DNA of 64,000 nt from Prolixibacteraceae bacterium UBA6029 (lineage in GTDB: Bacteria > Bacteroidota > Bacteroidia > Bacteroidales > Prolixibacteraceae): positions 8,818 to 72,817 of the forward strand of contig DIZL01000031.1 in assembly GCA_002429385.1 (NCBI GenBank), read 5' to 3'. A program made the translations under genes and the position numbers. The notes below the pieces were generated by a model. It saw only the letters and a list, made by a program, of their open reading frames with translations. It was not told the origin of the DNA and did no database searches. Below, piece after piece: positions 17,269-26,775 of the stretch (its first letter is position 1; each line of letters begins with the position of its first letter).

Positions 17269-18228
17269 ATGATGGCGATTTCACTGTTGCTTGTTTTAGG
17301 CGGATGTGCATCCAGACAATCAGTAAAGGAAGACGAAGTTTCGGTTAAAAGTGATGTGAAAGTAAGCTCACCGGTCATTTTCCCTGCCAATCGGTTGGTA
17401 AACTATATGGCAGTAACCCGATACATGCAAACCAACGATATCCGGTCAAAACTAACCGGAATTATCAGGCAGATTAACTGTTCTGTTGCGGGCAATATTA
17501 CTGTCAACCAGCCCTTGTTTGTCATTCAGCCACAGGAAGCTGCCGCCCTGCAGAAATCAAAATTCAGCAGTCAGATTATTAACGGACTTTCAGATACGGT
17601 TTATGCCCATTTGAGCGGACAAATCAAAAATCTGAATGTGCAGGTTGGCGATTTTGTTCAGGTTGGCGATGTTTTGGCGACCTGTATCCGTGCTAATTCC
17701 ATGCGGATCATCGTGTATATTCCGGTTGAAAAGGAGAATTTGGTTTCGAAGCTAAAAAATTGTACACTTATTTTGCCGGATAAATCATCGGTGGAAGGTC
17801 GTATTTCCGGAAAATTACCCTCAGCCGATTCTCAGGATCAGACACAGGCATATATTGTCGAACCTTCAAAACCCATTGCACTGGCTGAAAACATTAACCT
17901 GACCGTACAATTTACAGCAGAGCAAATTCAGGATGCCTTGTTTGTGCCCGAAAGCGCCGTTCTGGGCAACGAGGAGCAAACCAGTTTTTGGGTGTTGAAA
18001 CTAAAGAATGATTCCATCTGCATCAAAGTTCCTGTGGAAAAAGGCCTGGAGATAGACAGCCTGATTCAGCTTATTAATTCCGGATTACAGCTTAATGATC
18101 GGGTAATTTCAGAAGGGGGATATGGTCTTCCCGACAGCGCAAAAGTTCAGGTGATTAATCTGAATAGCGAACAAAAAATGGACATTAAACCGGGAGCCAA
18201 CAGTAAATCGACAGGAAGCAGGCACTAA
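17269..18228 (+). CDS. HlyD/RND periplasmic adaptor lipoprotein
   Basis: The membrane-fusion protein of the pump. The open frame starts at 17179, but its first 30 residues are encoded partly by a copy of the repeated word TTTCAAG (17203-17237), so the ATG pair at 17269 is preferred. It gives a short lipoprotein signal, MMAISLLLVLGGCASRQ, with lipobox Cys. The mature protein shows the barrel-sandwich/lipoyl half motifs (LTGIIRQINCSVAGNITVNQPLF and LSGQIKNLNVQVGDFVQVGDVLA in part), a beta-barrel region and a C-terminal membrane-proximal domain (FVPESAVLGNEEQTSFWVLKL). Unusually the hairpin between the lipoyl halves is short, about 35 residues, as in adaptors of some Bacteroidota pumps. It would link the RND protein to the TolC channel. 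Confidence 0.85.
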   Translation: MMAISLLLVLGGCASRQSVKEDEVSVKSDVKVSSPVIFPANRLVNYMAVTRYMQTNDIRSKLTGIIRQINCSVAGNITVNQPLFVIQPQEAAALQKSKFSSQIINGLSDTVYAHLSGQIKNLNVQVGDFVQVGDVLATCIRANSMRIIVYIPVEKENLVSKLKNCTLILPDKSSVEGRISGKLPSADSQDQTQAYIVEPSKPIALAENINLTVQFTAEQIQDALFVPESAVLGNEEQTSFWVLKLKNDSICIKVPVEKGLEIDSLIQLINSGLQLNDRVISEGGYGLPDSAKVQVINLNSEQKMDIKPGANSKSTGSRH

Positions 18229-18255
18229 AGAATAGCAAAATTCATTTCACGAGTC

Positions 18256-18276
18256 TTCCTGAACTTGTTTCAGGAA
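18256..18276. repeat. Short hairpin between adaptor and RND genes
   Basis: TTCCTGAA and TTCAGGAA pair perfectly around the loop CTTGT. It lies in the 123-bp gap between the HlyD and RND genes. There is no T tract, so it is more likely a dispersed repeat or an RNA-stability element than a terminator. Confidence 0.5.
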
Positions 18277-18351
18277 CCCAATATTGTTTATTACACTGAA
18301 AAACTTTCAGGGTAACATGAAATACAGAAAACCCAATTTATTAAAACAAGG

Positions 18352-21300
18352 ATGATTCTCAAAGAAAGCTTTCACCATAAATTTAAACATCCGGTCGGGA
18401 TTGTGCTTTTGATACTGATAGCTGCAGGCATTTATGCATACACACAAATGAAAGTGGAGCTTTTGCCGAATGTTACCTTTCCGAAAGTAAAAATCATTGC
18501 CGACTATGGTGAGCAACCAATTGATGTGATGCTGGTCAGTGTGACCCGCCCATTGGAGGCTGCGATAAAAAAAAGCGAAAACTTAAATATCATTCAAAGT
18601 ACCACCTCACGTGGGACCTGCGAAATTTCCGCCTATTTTAACTGGAATGCGGATATTAATCTGGCGCGGCAACAAATTGAAGGACTGATCAGTGAAAATG
18701 GTCCGAACCTCCCTCCAAACCTGAAAGTGACCATTGAGAAAATGAATCCTTCCATTCTGGCCATTGCAGGTTATTCTCTGGAAGGAAACCTCAGTCCGGT
18801 GGAACTGAAAATGATTGCACAATTTACAGTAAAACCTTATCTGGAGCAAATCAGCGGCATTCGTGAGGTCGGAATAATGGGTGGCCGCAACAAAGAATAT
18901 CAATTGGTGCTGAATGCGGAGAAGATGAGTCGGCTGGGCATTACTCCCAACCAGTTGGGTGATGTGCTGGCACAAACCAACTCAATCAAATCAAACGGCT
19001 ATCTAAACGATAACAACCGGCTCTATCTCACCCTTACCGATGCCTCGGTCAGAAATATTACCCAACTCGAAAATACAGTTGTCAAAAGCAGCCAGACGGG
19101 AACCATCAAGGTGAAAGACATTGCACATGTGCAAATTGCTGGTCAGGTTGAATACATAAAAATAAAGGCAAACGGGAAAGATGTTCCGCTGATTGCGATC
19201 ATGAAACAGCCGGAAGCGAATCTGGTGGATATCGATACGCAACTGCAAACACGCGTCAAAGCGCTTAACGACCACCTGCTTCCCAAAGGCGTGAAACTGG
19301 TCTCGTATTACAATCAGGCCAACTTTGTTGACAATTCGATAAAGAGTATCCGCGACGTGTTATGGGTTGGATTGCTGCTGGCCATTTTGGTCACCATGTT
19401 GTTCCTCAAATCGTTCAAAAGCAGTCTGGCTATTCTGATCTCTGTTCCGGTCTCGCTATTGCTAACAGTGATCGTAATGAAGAGCCTGGGTTACAATTTC
19501 AATATCATGACACTGGGCGCCATTGCGGCAGCCATCGGATTGGTGATCGACGATGCGGTGGTGGTGGTGGAACAGATTCACCGGACGCATGAAGAACATC
19601 CCGAAGAAAACTATCACTCAGTGGTTCCAAAAGCCATCAAATACCTCTTGCCCGCCATGATAGGTTCTTCGCTCAGTACGATCGTTATTTTTATTCCCTT
19701 TGGATTAATGACGGGAGTTGCAGGAGCCTATTTCAACATTATGACGCGAACGATGATTGTAACACTGACAGCTTCATTCTTTGTCACCTGGCTGATCCTG
19801 CCGGTAATTTATCTGCTTTTCTTCGGCAATATTCAGGAGAAAAATCTAAAACCAGCGACCGTTCACAAACGAAATTGGGTGTTGTATTTTGTAAAGAGGC
19901 CTTTCATCGCCTTTATTATGGTGGCTGCTATGGTTCTCAGTATTTTCACCATTTTCCCTTTACTTAAGTCAGGCTTTTTAGCAGAAATGGATGAGGGATC
20001 AATCGTTCTCGATTTTGATAGTCCTCCGGGAACTTCGCTCGAGGAAACTGAGGTCATGCTCGGGAAAGTGGATAAGATCATCGATCAGATTCCTGAGGTA
20101 GAAACTTATTCACGCCGGACGGGAACACAAATGGGGTTTTTCATTACTGAACCCAGTCGTGGCGATTACCTGATTAAACTGAAGGATAAACGAAATAAGA
20201 CAACAGAAGAAGTCATTGATGAAATCAGAAAACGGATTGAAGCACAGATACCTGTTTTAATTGTTGATTTTGGACAGGTAGTCAGCGATATGCTGGGTGA
20301 TTTAATGAGTTCCGTACAACCCATAAGTATTAAAGTGTTCGGCAATGATATTGGACAGATTCAGGAATATGCCAGGAAAGTTGCTGCAGTGGTTGAAAAT
20401 GTGCCTGGTACTGCCGATGTTTTTAACGGAATCGTCATTGCGGGCCCATCAGTTCTTGTGAAACCGGACTATACCAAACTCAGCCAGTTTCAGTTGACGC
20501 CCAATGTGTTTCAATACCAATTGGAAACCCGGACTGGCGGAATGGTCGCCAGCAGTGTACAAGAACCCCTGCAGATATGTGATGTCAGGATGATCTATCC
20601 CGACAGGGGGCAAATCAGTGTTGATCAGATGAAGCAGGCAAAGATTTTTCTGAATGATGGTCGGTTGCTGCCTCTCAGTCGATTTGCCAATATAAGCATC
20701 TCGAAAGGAATAGCTGAAATAAATCGGGAAAACCTGAAAAATGTGGACTACGTCACTGCAAGGCTGAATAACCGGGATTTGGGAAGCACCCTGGTTGATA
20801 TCCAAAAAGCCATCCAGACAAAAATAAATCTTCCTCCGGGACTTCATTTGGAATATGGAGGTGCCTGGAAAGAACAACAACAGGCATTTCAGGAATTAAT
20901 GCTTATTTTAATATTGGCCAGTTTACTTGTTTTTACGGTTATCCTCTTTCTTTTCCGAAAATTAAAAGTTGCGCTACTGCTCATTTTTCTGGTATTGCTG
21001 GCGCCTGCCGGAAGCGCTATTCTGCTTTATTTACTGAGCATCCCGCTTAATGTGGGAAGTTATGTGGGTATTATCATGATCATTGGGATGGTGGGCGAAG
21101 CTTCCATTTTTACCTACCTGCAATATGTCGAAGAGCGAAAAAAGGGACAACTGGTTACCGATGCCATTGTTTTTTCTATTTCTATCCGTTTACGGCCTAA
21201 ACTGATGACTGCCATAAGCGCCATCATTGCCATGTTGCCGCTGGCTATGGGTATTGGTACAGGAGCGCAAATGCACCAGTCGCTGGCCATTTCGGTCATC

Positions 21301-21375
21301 GGAGGATTGATTTTTGCACTTCCGGTATTGCTGATTGCACTGCCTACCTTCCTGAAAATGATTGAAAAAGATTAA
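18352..21375 (+). CDS. RND-family efflux transporter (AcrB/CzcA type inner-membrane pump)
   Basis: A 1007-residue proton-driven pump with the standard plan: one helix (about 15-33), a large periplasmic loop, helices 2-6 (about 335-490), a helix near 520-540, a second periplasmic loop and a final helix cluster (about 850-1000). Helix 4 contains GLVIDDAVVVVEQI, with the Asp pair needed for proton relay. The first loop begins VELLPNVTFPKVKI, typical of the superfamily. It forms a tripartite pump with the adaptor and channel encoded upstream. The carboxylate pair and overall sequence suggest a multidrug (HAE) or general exporter; no metal-specific motif was seen, so the substrate is open. Regulation by the adjacent two-component system is likely. 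Confidence 0.93.
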   Translation: MILKESFHHKFKHPVGIVLLILIAAGIYAYTQMKVELLPNVTFPKVKIIADYGEQPIDVMLVSVTRPLEAAIKKSENLNIIQSTTSRGTCEISAYFNWNADINLARQQIEGLISENGPNLPPNLKVTIEKMNPSILAIAGYSLEGNLSPVELKMIAQFTVKPYLEQISGIREVGIMGGRNKEYQLVLNAEKMSRLGITPNQLGDVLAQTNSIKSNGYLNDNNRLYLTLTDASVRNITQLENTVVKSSQTGTIKVKDIAHVQIAGQVEYIKIKANGKDVPLIAIMKQPEANLVDIDTQLQTRVKALNDHLLPKGVKLVSYYNQANFVDNSIKSIRDVLWVGLLLAILVTMLFLKSFKSSLAILISVPVSLLLTVIVMKSLGYNFNIMTLGAIAAAIGLVIDDAVVVVEQIHRTHEEHPEENYHSVVPKAIKYLLPAMIGSSLSTIVIFIPFGLMTGVAGAYFNIMTRTMIVTLTASFFVTWLILPVIYLLFFGNIQEKNLKPATVHKRNWVLYFVKRPFIAFIMVAAMVLSIFTIFPLLKSGFLAEMDEGSIVLDFDSPPGTSLEETEVMLGKVDKIIDQIPEVETYSRRTGTQMGFFITEPSRGDYLIKLKDKRNKTTEEVIDEIRKRIEAQIPVLIVDFGQVVSDMLGDLMSSVQPISIKVFGNDIGQIQEYARKVAAVVENVPGTADVFNGIVIAGPSVLVKPDYTKLSQFQLTPNVFQYQLETRTGGMVASSVQEPLQICDVRMIYPDRGQISVDQMKQAKIFLNDGRLLPLSRFANISISKGIAEINRENLKNVDYVTARLNNRDLGSTLVDIQKAIQTKINLPPGLHLEYGGAWKEQQQAFQELMLILILASLLVFTVILFLFRKLKVALLLIFLVLLAPAGSAILLYLLSIPLNVGSYVGIIMIIGMVGEASIFTYLQYVEERKKGQLVTDAIVFSISIRLRPKLMTAISAIIAMLPLAMGIGTGAQMHQSLAISVIGGLIFALPVLLIALPTFLKMIEKD

Positions 21376-21441
21376 AGGAAAAAGAAAAAGGGAAACAGGA
21401 AAAGGGAAAATTAACTTCAAATTTCCTTTAGAATTGTATCG

Positions 21442-21449
21442 TACGTTTG
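21442..21449 (+). promoter_or_regulatory. -7 box (TACGTTTG) upstream of the PepSY-like gene
   Basis: TACGTTTG is an exact match to TAnnTTTG, 26 bases before the start codon at 21475. It implies a separate transcript after the efflux operon. Confidence 0.5.
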
Positions 21450-21474
21450 GTTTACAAATTTTAAATCATACGAG

Positions 21475-21900
21475 ATGAAAACAACAATTTTAGTACTCAG
21501 TTTTTTTGTGTTCAGTTTAGTTGCAAGCGCACAGAAAACACCGCCTGCAGTAGTTTTAAAGGCTTTCAGTCAGAAGTTTCAAAAAGCGGAAAAGGTAAAA
21601 TGGGATATGGAAGAGGCAAAAGAATGGGAAGCCGAATTCACGCTTTCAGGAAAAGCAACCTCAGCCTCCTTCGACCTTGCAGGTAAATGGCTGGAATCAG
21701 AAACCGAAATAAAAAGCAGCGAACTTCCTGCTGCAGTTAAGGCATCCATCGAAAAACAATATGCAGGCGCAAAAATGGGAGAAACTGCATTAATTGAAAC
21801 GCCCGATTTTAATGGCTACGAAATTACCCTGAAAGTGAAAGGCAAAAATATTGAAATACATGCCACCAAAGACGGAAAACTAAAGGTAAATAAGGAATAG
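21475..21900 (+). CDS. Secreted PepSY-like protein
   Basis: A 141-residue protein with a clear signal peptide (residues 1-19, ending VASAQ). The mature part contains two copies of a PepSY-like (BLIP-fold) unit: PAVVLKAFSQKFQKAEKVKWDME...EAEFTLSGKATSASFDLAGKWLESE, then LPAAVKASIEKQYAGAKMGETALIETPDFNGYEITLKVKGKNIEIHATKDGKL, each a helix followed by three strands (sequence given in part). Such proteins are common and often highly expressed in the periplasm of Bacteroidota; a role in binding peptides or inhibiting proteases is suspected but unproven. It stands alone, with a strong bidirectional terminator downstream shared with the convergent glp operon. Confidence 0.82.
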   Translation: MKTTILVLSFFVFSLVASAQKTPPAVVLKAFSQKFQKAEKVKWDMEEAKEWEAEFTLSGKATSASFDLAGKWLESETEIKSSELPAAVKASIEKQYAGAKMGETALIETPDFNGYEITLKVKGKNIEIHATKDGKLKVNKE

Positions 21901-21951
21901 GATCAGAAGAGACGGAAAATGAAGGTTAAGGTAACAAGAATAATCAAGATT

Positions 21952-21988
21952 AAAGACCTGTCAGGCTTATTCACCTGACAGGTCTTTT
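21952..21988. terminator. Bidirectional terminator between the PepSY-like gene and glpF
   Basis: AAAGACCTGTCAGG (21952-21965) pairs perfectly with CCTGACAGGTCTTT (21974-21987) across an 8-nt loop, with T-rich sequence on the plus-strand side and A-rich on the other. It sits between two convergent transcripts. Confidence 0.82.
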
Positions 21989-22067
21989 AGTGTGCCGTGC
22001 ATGGCGAATAACTTGACGGTGATAATCAACTCGAACATCAACTGAATAAAAATCGTTTTCTTTGATA

Positions 22068-22805
22068 TTAAATTACTGCAAGATAAACCATCGCTGCAAT
22101 TACAGCTCCAAGCATAGGTCCTGCAATGGGTACCCAGGCATAGCCCCAATCACTTGTTCCCTTCGATTTTATTGGAACAAGGGCATGAATGATTCTCGGT
22201 CCAAGGTCGCGCGCAGGGTTAATCGCATAACCTGTCAGTCCCCCCAGACTCATTCCAATTGAAACAACCAATAAGGCAACAGGGAGCGCTCCCACGGAAC
22301 CCAGACCTATTTTAACCTCTATTAATCCAGCCAGCTTAAATTCAGGACCTGCGAATAATAAAACCACTAAAATCAATACAAAGGTACCTGTAACTTCACT
22401 CAAAACGTTACGAGGGGTATTCTTTATAGCCGGTGAAGTGCAAAATGTACCCTTTATTGTTGCGGCATCTTCGGTCCGGTTGTAATGATCTGCAAAAAGC
22501 AACCAGGTTAGAAATGCTCCCGACATAGCTCCCAGTAATTGGGCAAGTATGTATAAGGGGGCATCAGCCCATGCAAATTTTCCCGCGACTGCCAGTCCAA
22601 TGGTTACTGCCGGATTTAGGTGTGCCCCGCTAGAAGGACCGGCTATTATGACACCAAGATAAACTCCTAGTCCCCATCCGAAGGAAATGAGTACCCAGTC
22701 TGCGCCTGATGCGAAGGTATCTTTCAGCGAACTATTTGCACAAACTCCAGTACCCATCAGGATCAGGATAAAAGTACCAAGATATTCAGCTAGAATAGGA
22801 TTCAT
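22068..22805 (-). CDS. glpF: Glycerol uptake facilitator (aquaglyceroporin)
   Basis: A 245-residue MIP-family channel with six membrane helices and both pore motifs: NPAV in SSGAHLNPAVTIGL and NPAR in GYAINPARDLGPR. The Asp after the second NPAR is the marker for glycerol-conducting members rather than strict water channels. It lets glycerol enter by facilitated diffusion and GlpK then traps it. It is the last gene of glpK-glpD-glpF, separated from glpD by 80 bases of GTT-rich sequence. Confidence 0.94.
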   Translation of the reverse strand: MNPILAEYLGTFILILMGTGVCANSSLKDTFASGADWVLISFGWGLGVYLGVIIAGPSSGAHLNPAVTIGLAVAGKFAWADAPLYILAQLLGAMSGAFLTWLLFADHYNRTEDAATIKGTFCTSPAIKNTPRNVLSEVTGTFVLILVVLLFAGPEFKLAGLIEVKIGLGSVGALPVALLVVSIGMSLGGLTGYAINPARDLGPRIIHALVPIKSKGTSDWGYAWVPIAGPMLGAVIAAMVYLAVI

Positions 22806-22885
22806 TGTGTTTAGTTTAAGAGTCGGTTGTGTTCTTTTGTGGTTGTAGTTGTTATCGTTGTTATGGATGTTATGGTTGTTTCTTG

Positions 22886-24454
22886 TCAGGATAGAATATA
22901 TCCGTTTGCATATTCAGTATATAAACGGATTTGTTCTTTGCGCCATTTTCTTCTATATCCAAGTTCTTTAGCCATTATCTCGGCAACCAGTGGAGCCATG
23001 ACAATACTGGCCCTGGCATCAAGCAATAGGGCCCTCGTCCTTCGGGCAAGGACATCCTCAACCGTGCGGGCCATCTCCTGGCGGACTGCCCATATAACCT
23101 CCACCTTTAAGTATGGCAAATCCGGGTGGAGCTTTTCTCCCAATTCGGGATACTGTCCGATCATCGCCTTCATCTTTGCTATATCAGAACCATATACATA
23201 TAAATGCCCGGTATTATTAATATTCTTTACATATCCATGTATTGGCATGTTTTTGGTGACACATTCCTTATTTTCCAATCCGCCCAGTAAGATCGCATTA
23301 TCGACGATGTCTTCCCCCATTTTGCGGTATGTTGTCCATTTTCCGCCAATCATGGTGATTAGCCCTGATGGTGAAACAATCAACCTGTGACTGCGAGATA
23401 TTTCCTTGGTTTCTTTCGTATTGTCTTCAGGAGCGGCCAATGGCCTTAAGCCGGCAAAAATGCTTAGGACATCCTTCCTTCTGGGTTTTTTTACCAGATA
23501 TTTTCCGGCTGTATTCAGAATGAATTTGATTTCCTCATCCAGGGCTCTGGGCTCTATAACCGGATTTTCAACCGGTGTATCGGTAGTGCCAACCACAACT
23601 TTACCATGCCAGGGAACAGCAAATAATACCCGTCCATCATCGGTTTTTGGAATCATGATCGCAGAATCACCCTGCAGGAAGGAATGGTCAAGAATGATGT
23701 GTATCCCCTGACTTGGCGCGATGGTCTTTACGTGATTAGGCTCATCCATGCTGTTTATCGAATCTACAAAAATTCCTGTTGCATTGACTACAACTTTTGC
23801 CTTTATGGAATAGTTTCGGTTATTTTCAGAATCAAAGCATTCAACTCCTGAAATCATGCCCTCTTCATTTTTTATTAATCTGGTAACTCCGCAATTATTA
23901 ATTACATATCCGCCATTGTCCGTAATGGTTTGGGCCAGGTTTATGGCAAGCCTTGAATCGTCAAACTGACCATCATGATATATGACACCGCCTTTTAAAT
24001 CCTTTTCCACCAGGTTTGGAATGGCTTTCATCGTCTCCTCTTTCGAGATATGAATCGATGGACCCAAACCTAGTTTTCCGGCCATCATATCATATACTTT
24101 TAAACCAACAGTATAAAATGGCCCGTCCCACCATTCATAATTGGGAATAATAAACTTCAGATTTTTTACCAGATGGGGGGCATTCTGCAAAAGTAGTCCC
24201 CTTTCATTGAGCGCTTCCAAAACCATGGCAATGTCTCCGGCAGCAAGGTAACGTACACCACCATGAACCAGTTTTGTGCTTCTGGATGAAGTTCCCTTTG
24301 AAAAATCATACTTCTCAAGCAGCAGTGTATTATAACCCCTTGATGCGGAATCGACCCCGGCTCCCAGACCGGTTGCACCACCTCCGATAATTACGATATC
24401 CCAAATCTTATCCGGGAAGTTATGAATTACCCTCAATGTATCTGAACGTTTCAT
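22886..24454 (-). CDS. glpD: FAD-dependent glycerol-3-phosphate dehydrogenase
   Basis: A 522-residue flavoprotein oxidising sn-glycerol-3-phosphate to dihydroxyacetone phosphate and passing electrons to the quinone pool at the inner membrane. The N-terminal FAD loop is DIVIIGGGATGLGAG (about residues 16-30), followed by the GlpD signature TSSRSTKLVHGGVRYL. Further family blocks are FAVPWHGKVVVGTTDTP and MIGGKWTTYRKMGED, and the C-terminal DUF-type cap has the AVRQEMARTVEDVLARRTRAL helix. Length matches aerobic-type GlpD/GlpO. It is 18 bases downstream of glpK. Confidence 0.95.
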   Translation of the reverse strand: MKRSDTLRVIHNFPDKIWDIVIIGGGATGLGAGVDSASRGYNTLLLEKYDFSKGTSSRSTKLVHGGVRYLAAGDIAMVLEALNERGLLLQNAPHLVKNLKFIIPNYEWWDGPFYTVGLKVYDMMAGKLGLGPSIHISKEETMKAIPNLVEKDLKGGVIYHDGQFDDSRLAINLAQTITDNGGYVINNCGVTRLIKNEEGMISGVECFDSENNRNYSIKAKVVVNATGIFVDSINSMDEPNHVKTIAPSQGIHIILDHSFLQGDSAIMIPKTDDGRVLFAVPWHGKVVVGTTDTPVENPVIEPRALDEEIKFILNTAGKYLVKKPRRKDVLSIFAGLRPLAAPEDNTKETKEISRSHRLIVSPSGLITMIGGKWTTYRKMGEDIVDNAILLGGLENKECVTKNMPIHGYVKNINNTGHLYVYGSDIAKMKAMIGQYPELGEKLHPDLPYLKVEVIWAVRQEMARTVEDVLARRTRALLLDARASIVMAPLVAEIMAKELGYRRKWRKEQIRLYTEYANGYILS

Positions 24455-24472
24455 TTTTCTGTTATTAGTAGG

Positions 24473-25960
24473 CTAATCTATCCAGTGTTTTGTTCTTTCG
24501 ACAGCCTTTGTCCACTGCGATAAAAGTTTCAATGTATCTTCTCTTTCTACTGATGGTTTAAAAACCCGATCCACATGCCATTTTCCCTGAAGCTCTTCAA
24601 TGGTCCATAATCCTACAGCTAGACCCGCCAAATAGGCTACGCCAAGCGCTGTAGTCTCAACGTTGGTTGATCTTACCAATTCAATTCCTGAGATATCAGA
24701 CTGAAACTGCAGCATTAAATTATTGGCGGCTGCACCACCATCAACACGCAATTGTGGGATTGATTCTCCTGAATCTTTTTTCATGGTTTCAATCACATCG
24801 TTGACCTGAAAACTGATGCTTTCGAGAGCTGCCCTTGTCAGGTGTGCTTTGGTTGTACCTCGGGTAAGTCCAAAAATTGATCCCCTGGCGTAGGGATCCC
24901 AATGAGGTGCACCAAGACCAGTAAGAGATGGAACAAAAACAACGCCTCCATTATCTTCAACCTGTCCGGCCAATTCTTCACTTTCCGCAGCTTCTTTAAA
25001 AAATTCCAGTCCATCACGAAGCCACTGAATTACTGCACCCCCCATGAAGACACTGCCTTCGACAGCATAAGTTACCTTATTTCCTATTTGCCAGCCGATT
25101 GTAGTTAAGAGTCGATTATTTGAAATAATTGCTTTTGTACCAGTATTCATTACTAAAAAACAACCCGTTCCGTAAGTGCATTTAGCCATTCCTTCACCCG
25201 TACACATTTGGCCAAATAAGGCTGCCTGCTGGTCACCGGCAATTCCGGCAATGGGAACACCATGGATTAGATCGATATCAGTAACAGTCCCGTTAATATG
25301 ACTTGATGCGACCACATCGGGAAGAAGCGATTTAGGTATTCCAAAAATTTGTAGTAATTCATCATCCCATCTCAGAGTGTGGATATTAAACAACATAGTC
25401 CTGCTGGCATTACTTACATCCGTAATGTGCAAAGCCCCATTGGTTAAATTCCAGATTATCCAGGTATCGGTTGTGCCAAAAGCAAGTTCTCCCTTCAATG
25501 CCCGTTCTCTGACTCCATCGACGTGATCCAGAATCCACCTGATCTTTGAGGCTGAGAAATAAGCATCAATCAGAAGCCCTGTTTTTTTAGTAATTGTTTT
25601 TTCATTACCTGCTTCTTTTAATTTCAAACAATAATCAGCTGTGCGTCTGTCCTGCCAAACTATGGCATTAAATACCGGTTTACCTGTTTTCCTGTCCCAA
25701 ACCACGGTTGTTTCACGCTGATTGGTAATTGCAAGCGCTACAATTTCCTCTTTTGACACAGCGCTTGTTTCAATCACATTACAAATCGCTTGTTTGGTGT
25801 TCCTGTAAATTTCTTCAGGATCGTGTTCCACCCATCCGGGGTTGGGAAAATATTTTTTATGATCTATGTTGTTTTGTGCAACTAAATTACCTACCTGGTC
25901 AAACATAACTGCTTTCGTGGCCGTAGTGCTCTGGTCAATTGATAAGACACATTTTTTCAT
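24473..25960 (-). CDS. glpK: Glycerol kinase
   Basis: A 495-residue FGGY-family kinase phosphorylating glycerol to sn-glycerol-3-phosphate. The N-terminus LSIDQSTTATKAVMFD is the phosphate-1 motif; GWVEHDPEEI, VWQDRRTADYC and the adenosine-binding LRVDGGAAANNLMLQFQSD are also present. It opens the glp operon. The upstream 25961-26096 segment would hold the promoter; no TAnnTTTG box was found on the minus strand there. A truncated repeat copy begins just beyond. Glycerol use may connect to lipid turnover or to glycerol released by other organisms. Confidence 0.96.
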   Translation of the reverse strand: MKKCVLSIDQSTTATKAVMFDQVGNLVAQNNIDHKKYFPNPGWVEHDPEEIYRNTKQAICNVIETSAVSKEEIVALAITNQRETTVVWDRKTGKPVFNAIVWQDRRTADYCLKLKEAGNEKTITKKTGLLIDAYFSASKIRWILDHVDGVRERALKGELAFGTTDTWIIWNLTNGALHITDVSNASRTMLFNIHTLRWDDELLQIFGIPKSLLPDVVASSHINGTVTDIDLIHGVPIAGIAGDQQAALFGQMCTGEGMAKCTYGTGCFLVMNTGTKAIISNNRLLTTIGWQIGNKVTYAVEGSVFMGGAVIQWLRDGLEFFKEAAESEELAGQVEDNGGVVFVPSLTGLGAPHWDPYARGSIFGLTRGTTKAHLTRAALESISFQVNDVIETMKKDSGESIPQLRVDGGAAANNLMLQFQSDISGIELVRSTNVETTALGVAYLAGLAVGLWTIEELQGKWHVDRVFKPSVEREDTLKLLSQWTKAVERTKHWID

Positions 25961-26096
25961 TTTAACAACCTGTTAGTTCCTGTTTAGTAACTCATTTTAA
26001 ATTCATCGAATAAATAATTGCCATCAATATACGCAATATGGAAATCGAAAATATTTATTTTAAGGTGTAGAACGCTATAGTATGTTGTTGAACATT

Positions 26097-26657
26097 GAAA
26101 ACCTGGAATTTCAACCCAGGACTGAAACAAAGGATTATAGGTTGAATGCTTTGAATTAGCTTTCTGACGTCCTGACGTTTAAATTGTTCTTGTGACTTTG
26201 AGGACAGTTTCTTATTCCAATTTCCCAAAATTGATGGATCAGATTCCATCCTGTCCTTGTATTGATTCTAAAAATCATTGTTTATTCAAGGTTAAAGTGT
26301 TGATTGGTTCTCCCATTTACCGGCCATCCAACAGGTTTTATAATTATTTGAAACTTATTCATTAGTTATTAGAAATCTATTCGATGATTATTAGAATAAA
26401 ATTGAACTATCTTCGAATAACCTTCGAATAATCTTCGAATAAGCTTCTAATAATTTAAAGGGTCAAAGGCTCCATTAAAGCGACACAACAAGGCAGAATC
26501 GCATTTCATTTTTGGTAAGAAGTATTTTGACATAGCATCCGACACGAGGTCGGTGCATGGATATTGAAGTTTCAATTCAAATTTCCTTGCACTTATTTTA
26601 AGTTTAATGCGGTCATTTTATTGAAGCACTGAATATTATGAGTTTTTCATCAGACCC
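26097..26657. repeat. Truncated inverted copy of the 615-bp element
   Basis: Read on the minus strand, this segment matches 11329-11891 throughout, including the central 11-bp-period words and the outer terminal repeat (here GTTTTTCATCAGACCC at 26642-26657, one base different). At the opposite side the match stops near 26097 and the second terminal repeat is missing, so the copy is decayed or truncated beside the glpK promoter. Together the two copies form an inverted pair around a 14-kb segment. The 25961-26773 gap contains this repeat and no supportable gene. Confidence 0.75.
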
Positions 26658-26739
26658 TAGTTAATCTGTTGTTAGGCCTCAGAAGTTTGTGGGTTTTAAT
26701 CCATAAGTGTTATGAGAAGGGAAGTAGTAATTTAAGCAA

Positions 26740-26775
26740 AAAAGATAAAGCCAGTGAAAACTAGCTTTATCTTTT
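26740..26775 (-). terminator. Terminator of the carboxylase operon
   Basis: AAAAGATAAAGC (26740-26751) and GCTTTATCTTTT (26764-26775) pair perfectly around a 12-nt loop; on the minus strand the stem ends in a T run. It overlaps the stop codon of the 79-residue protein. Confidence 0.75.
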
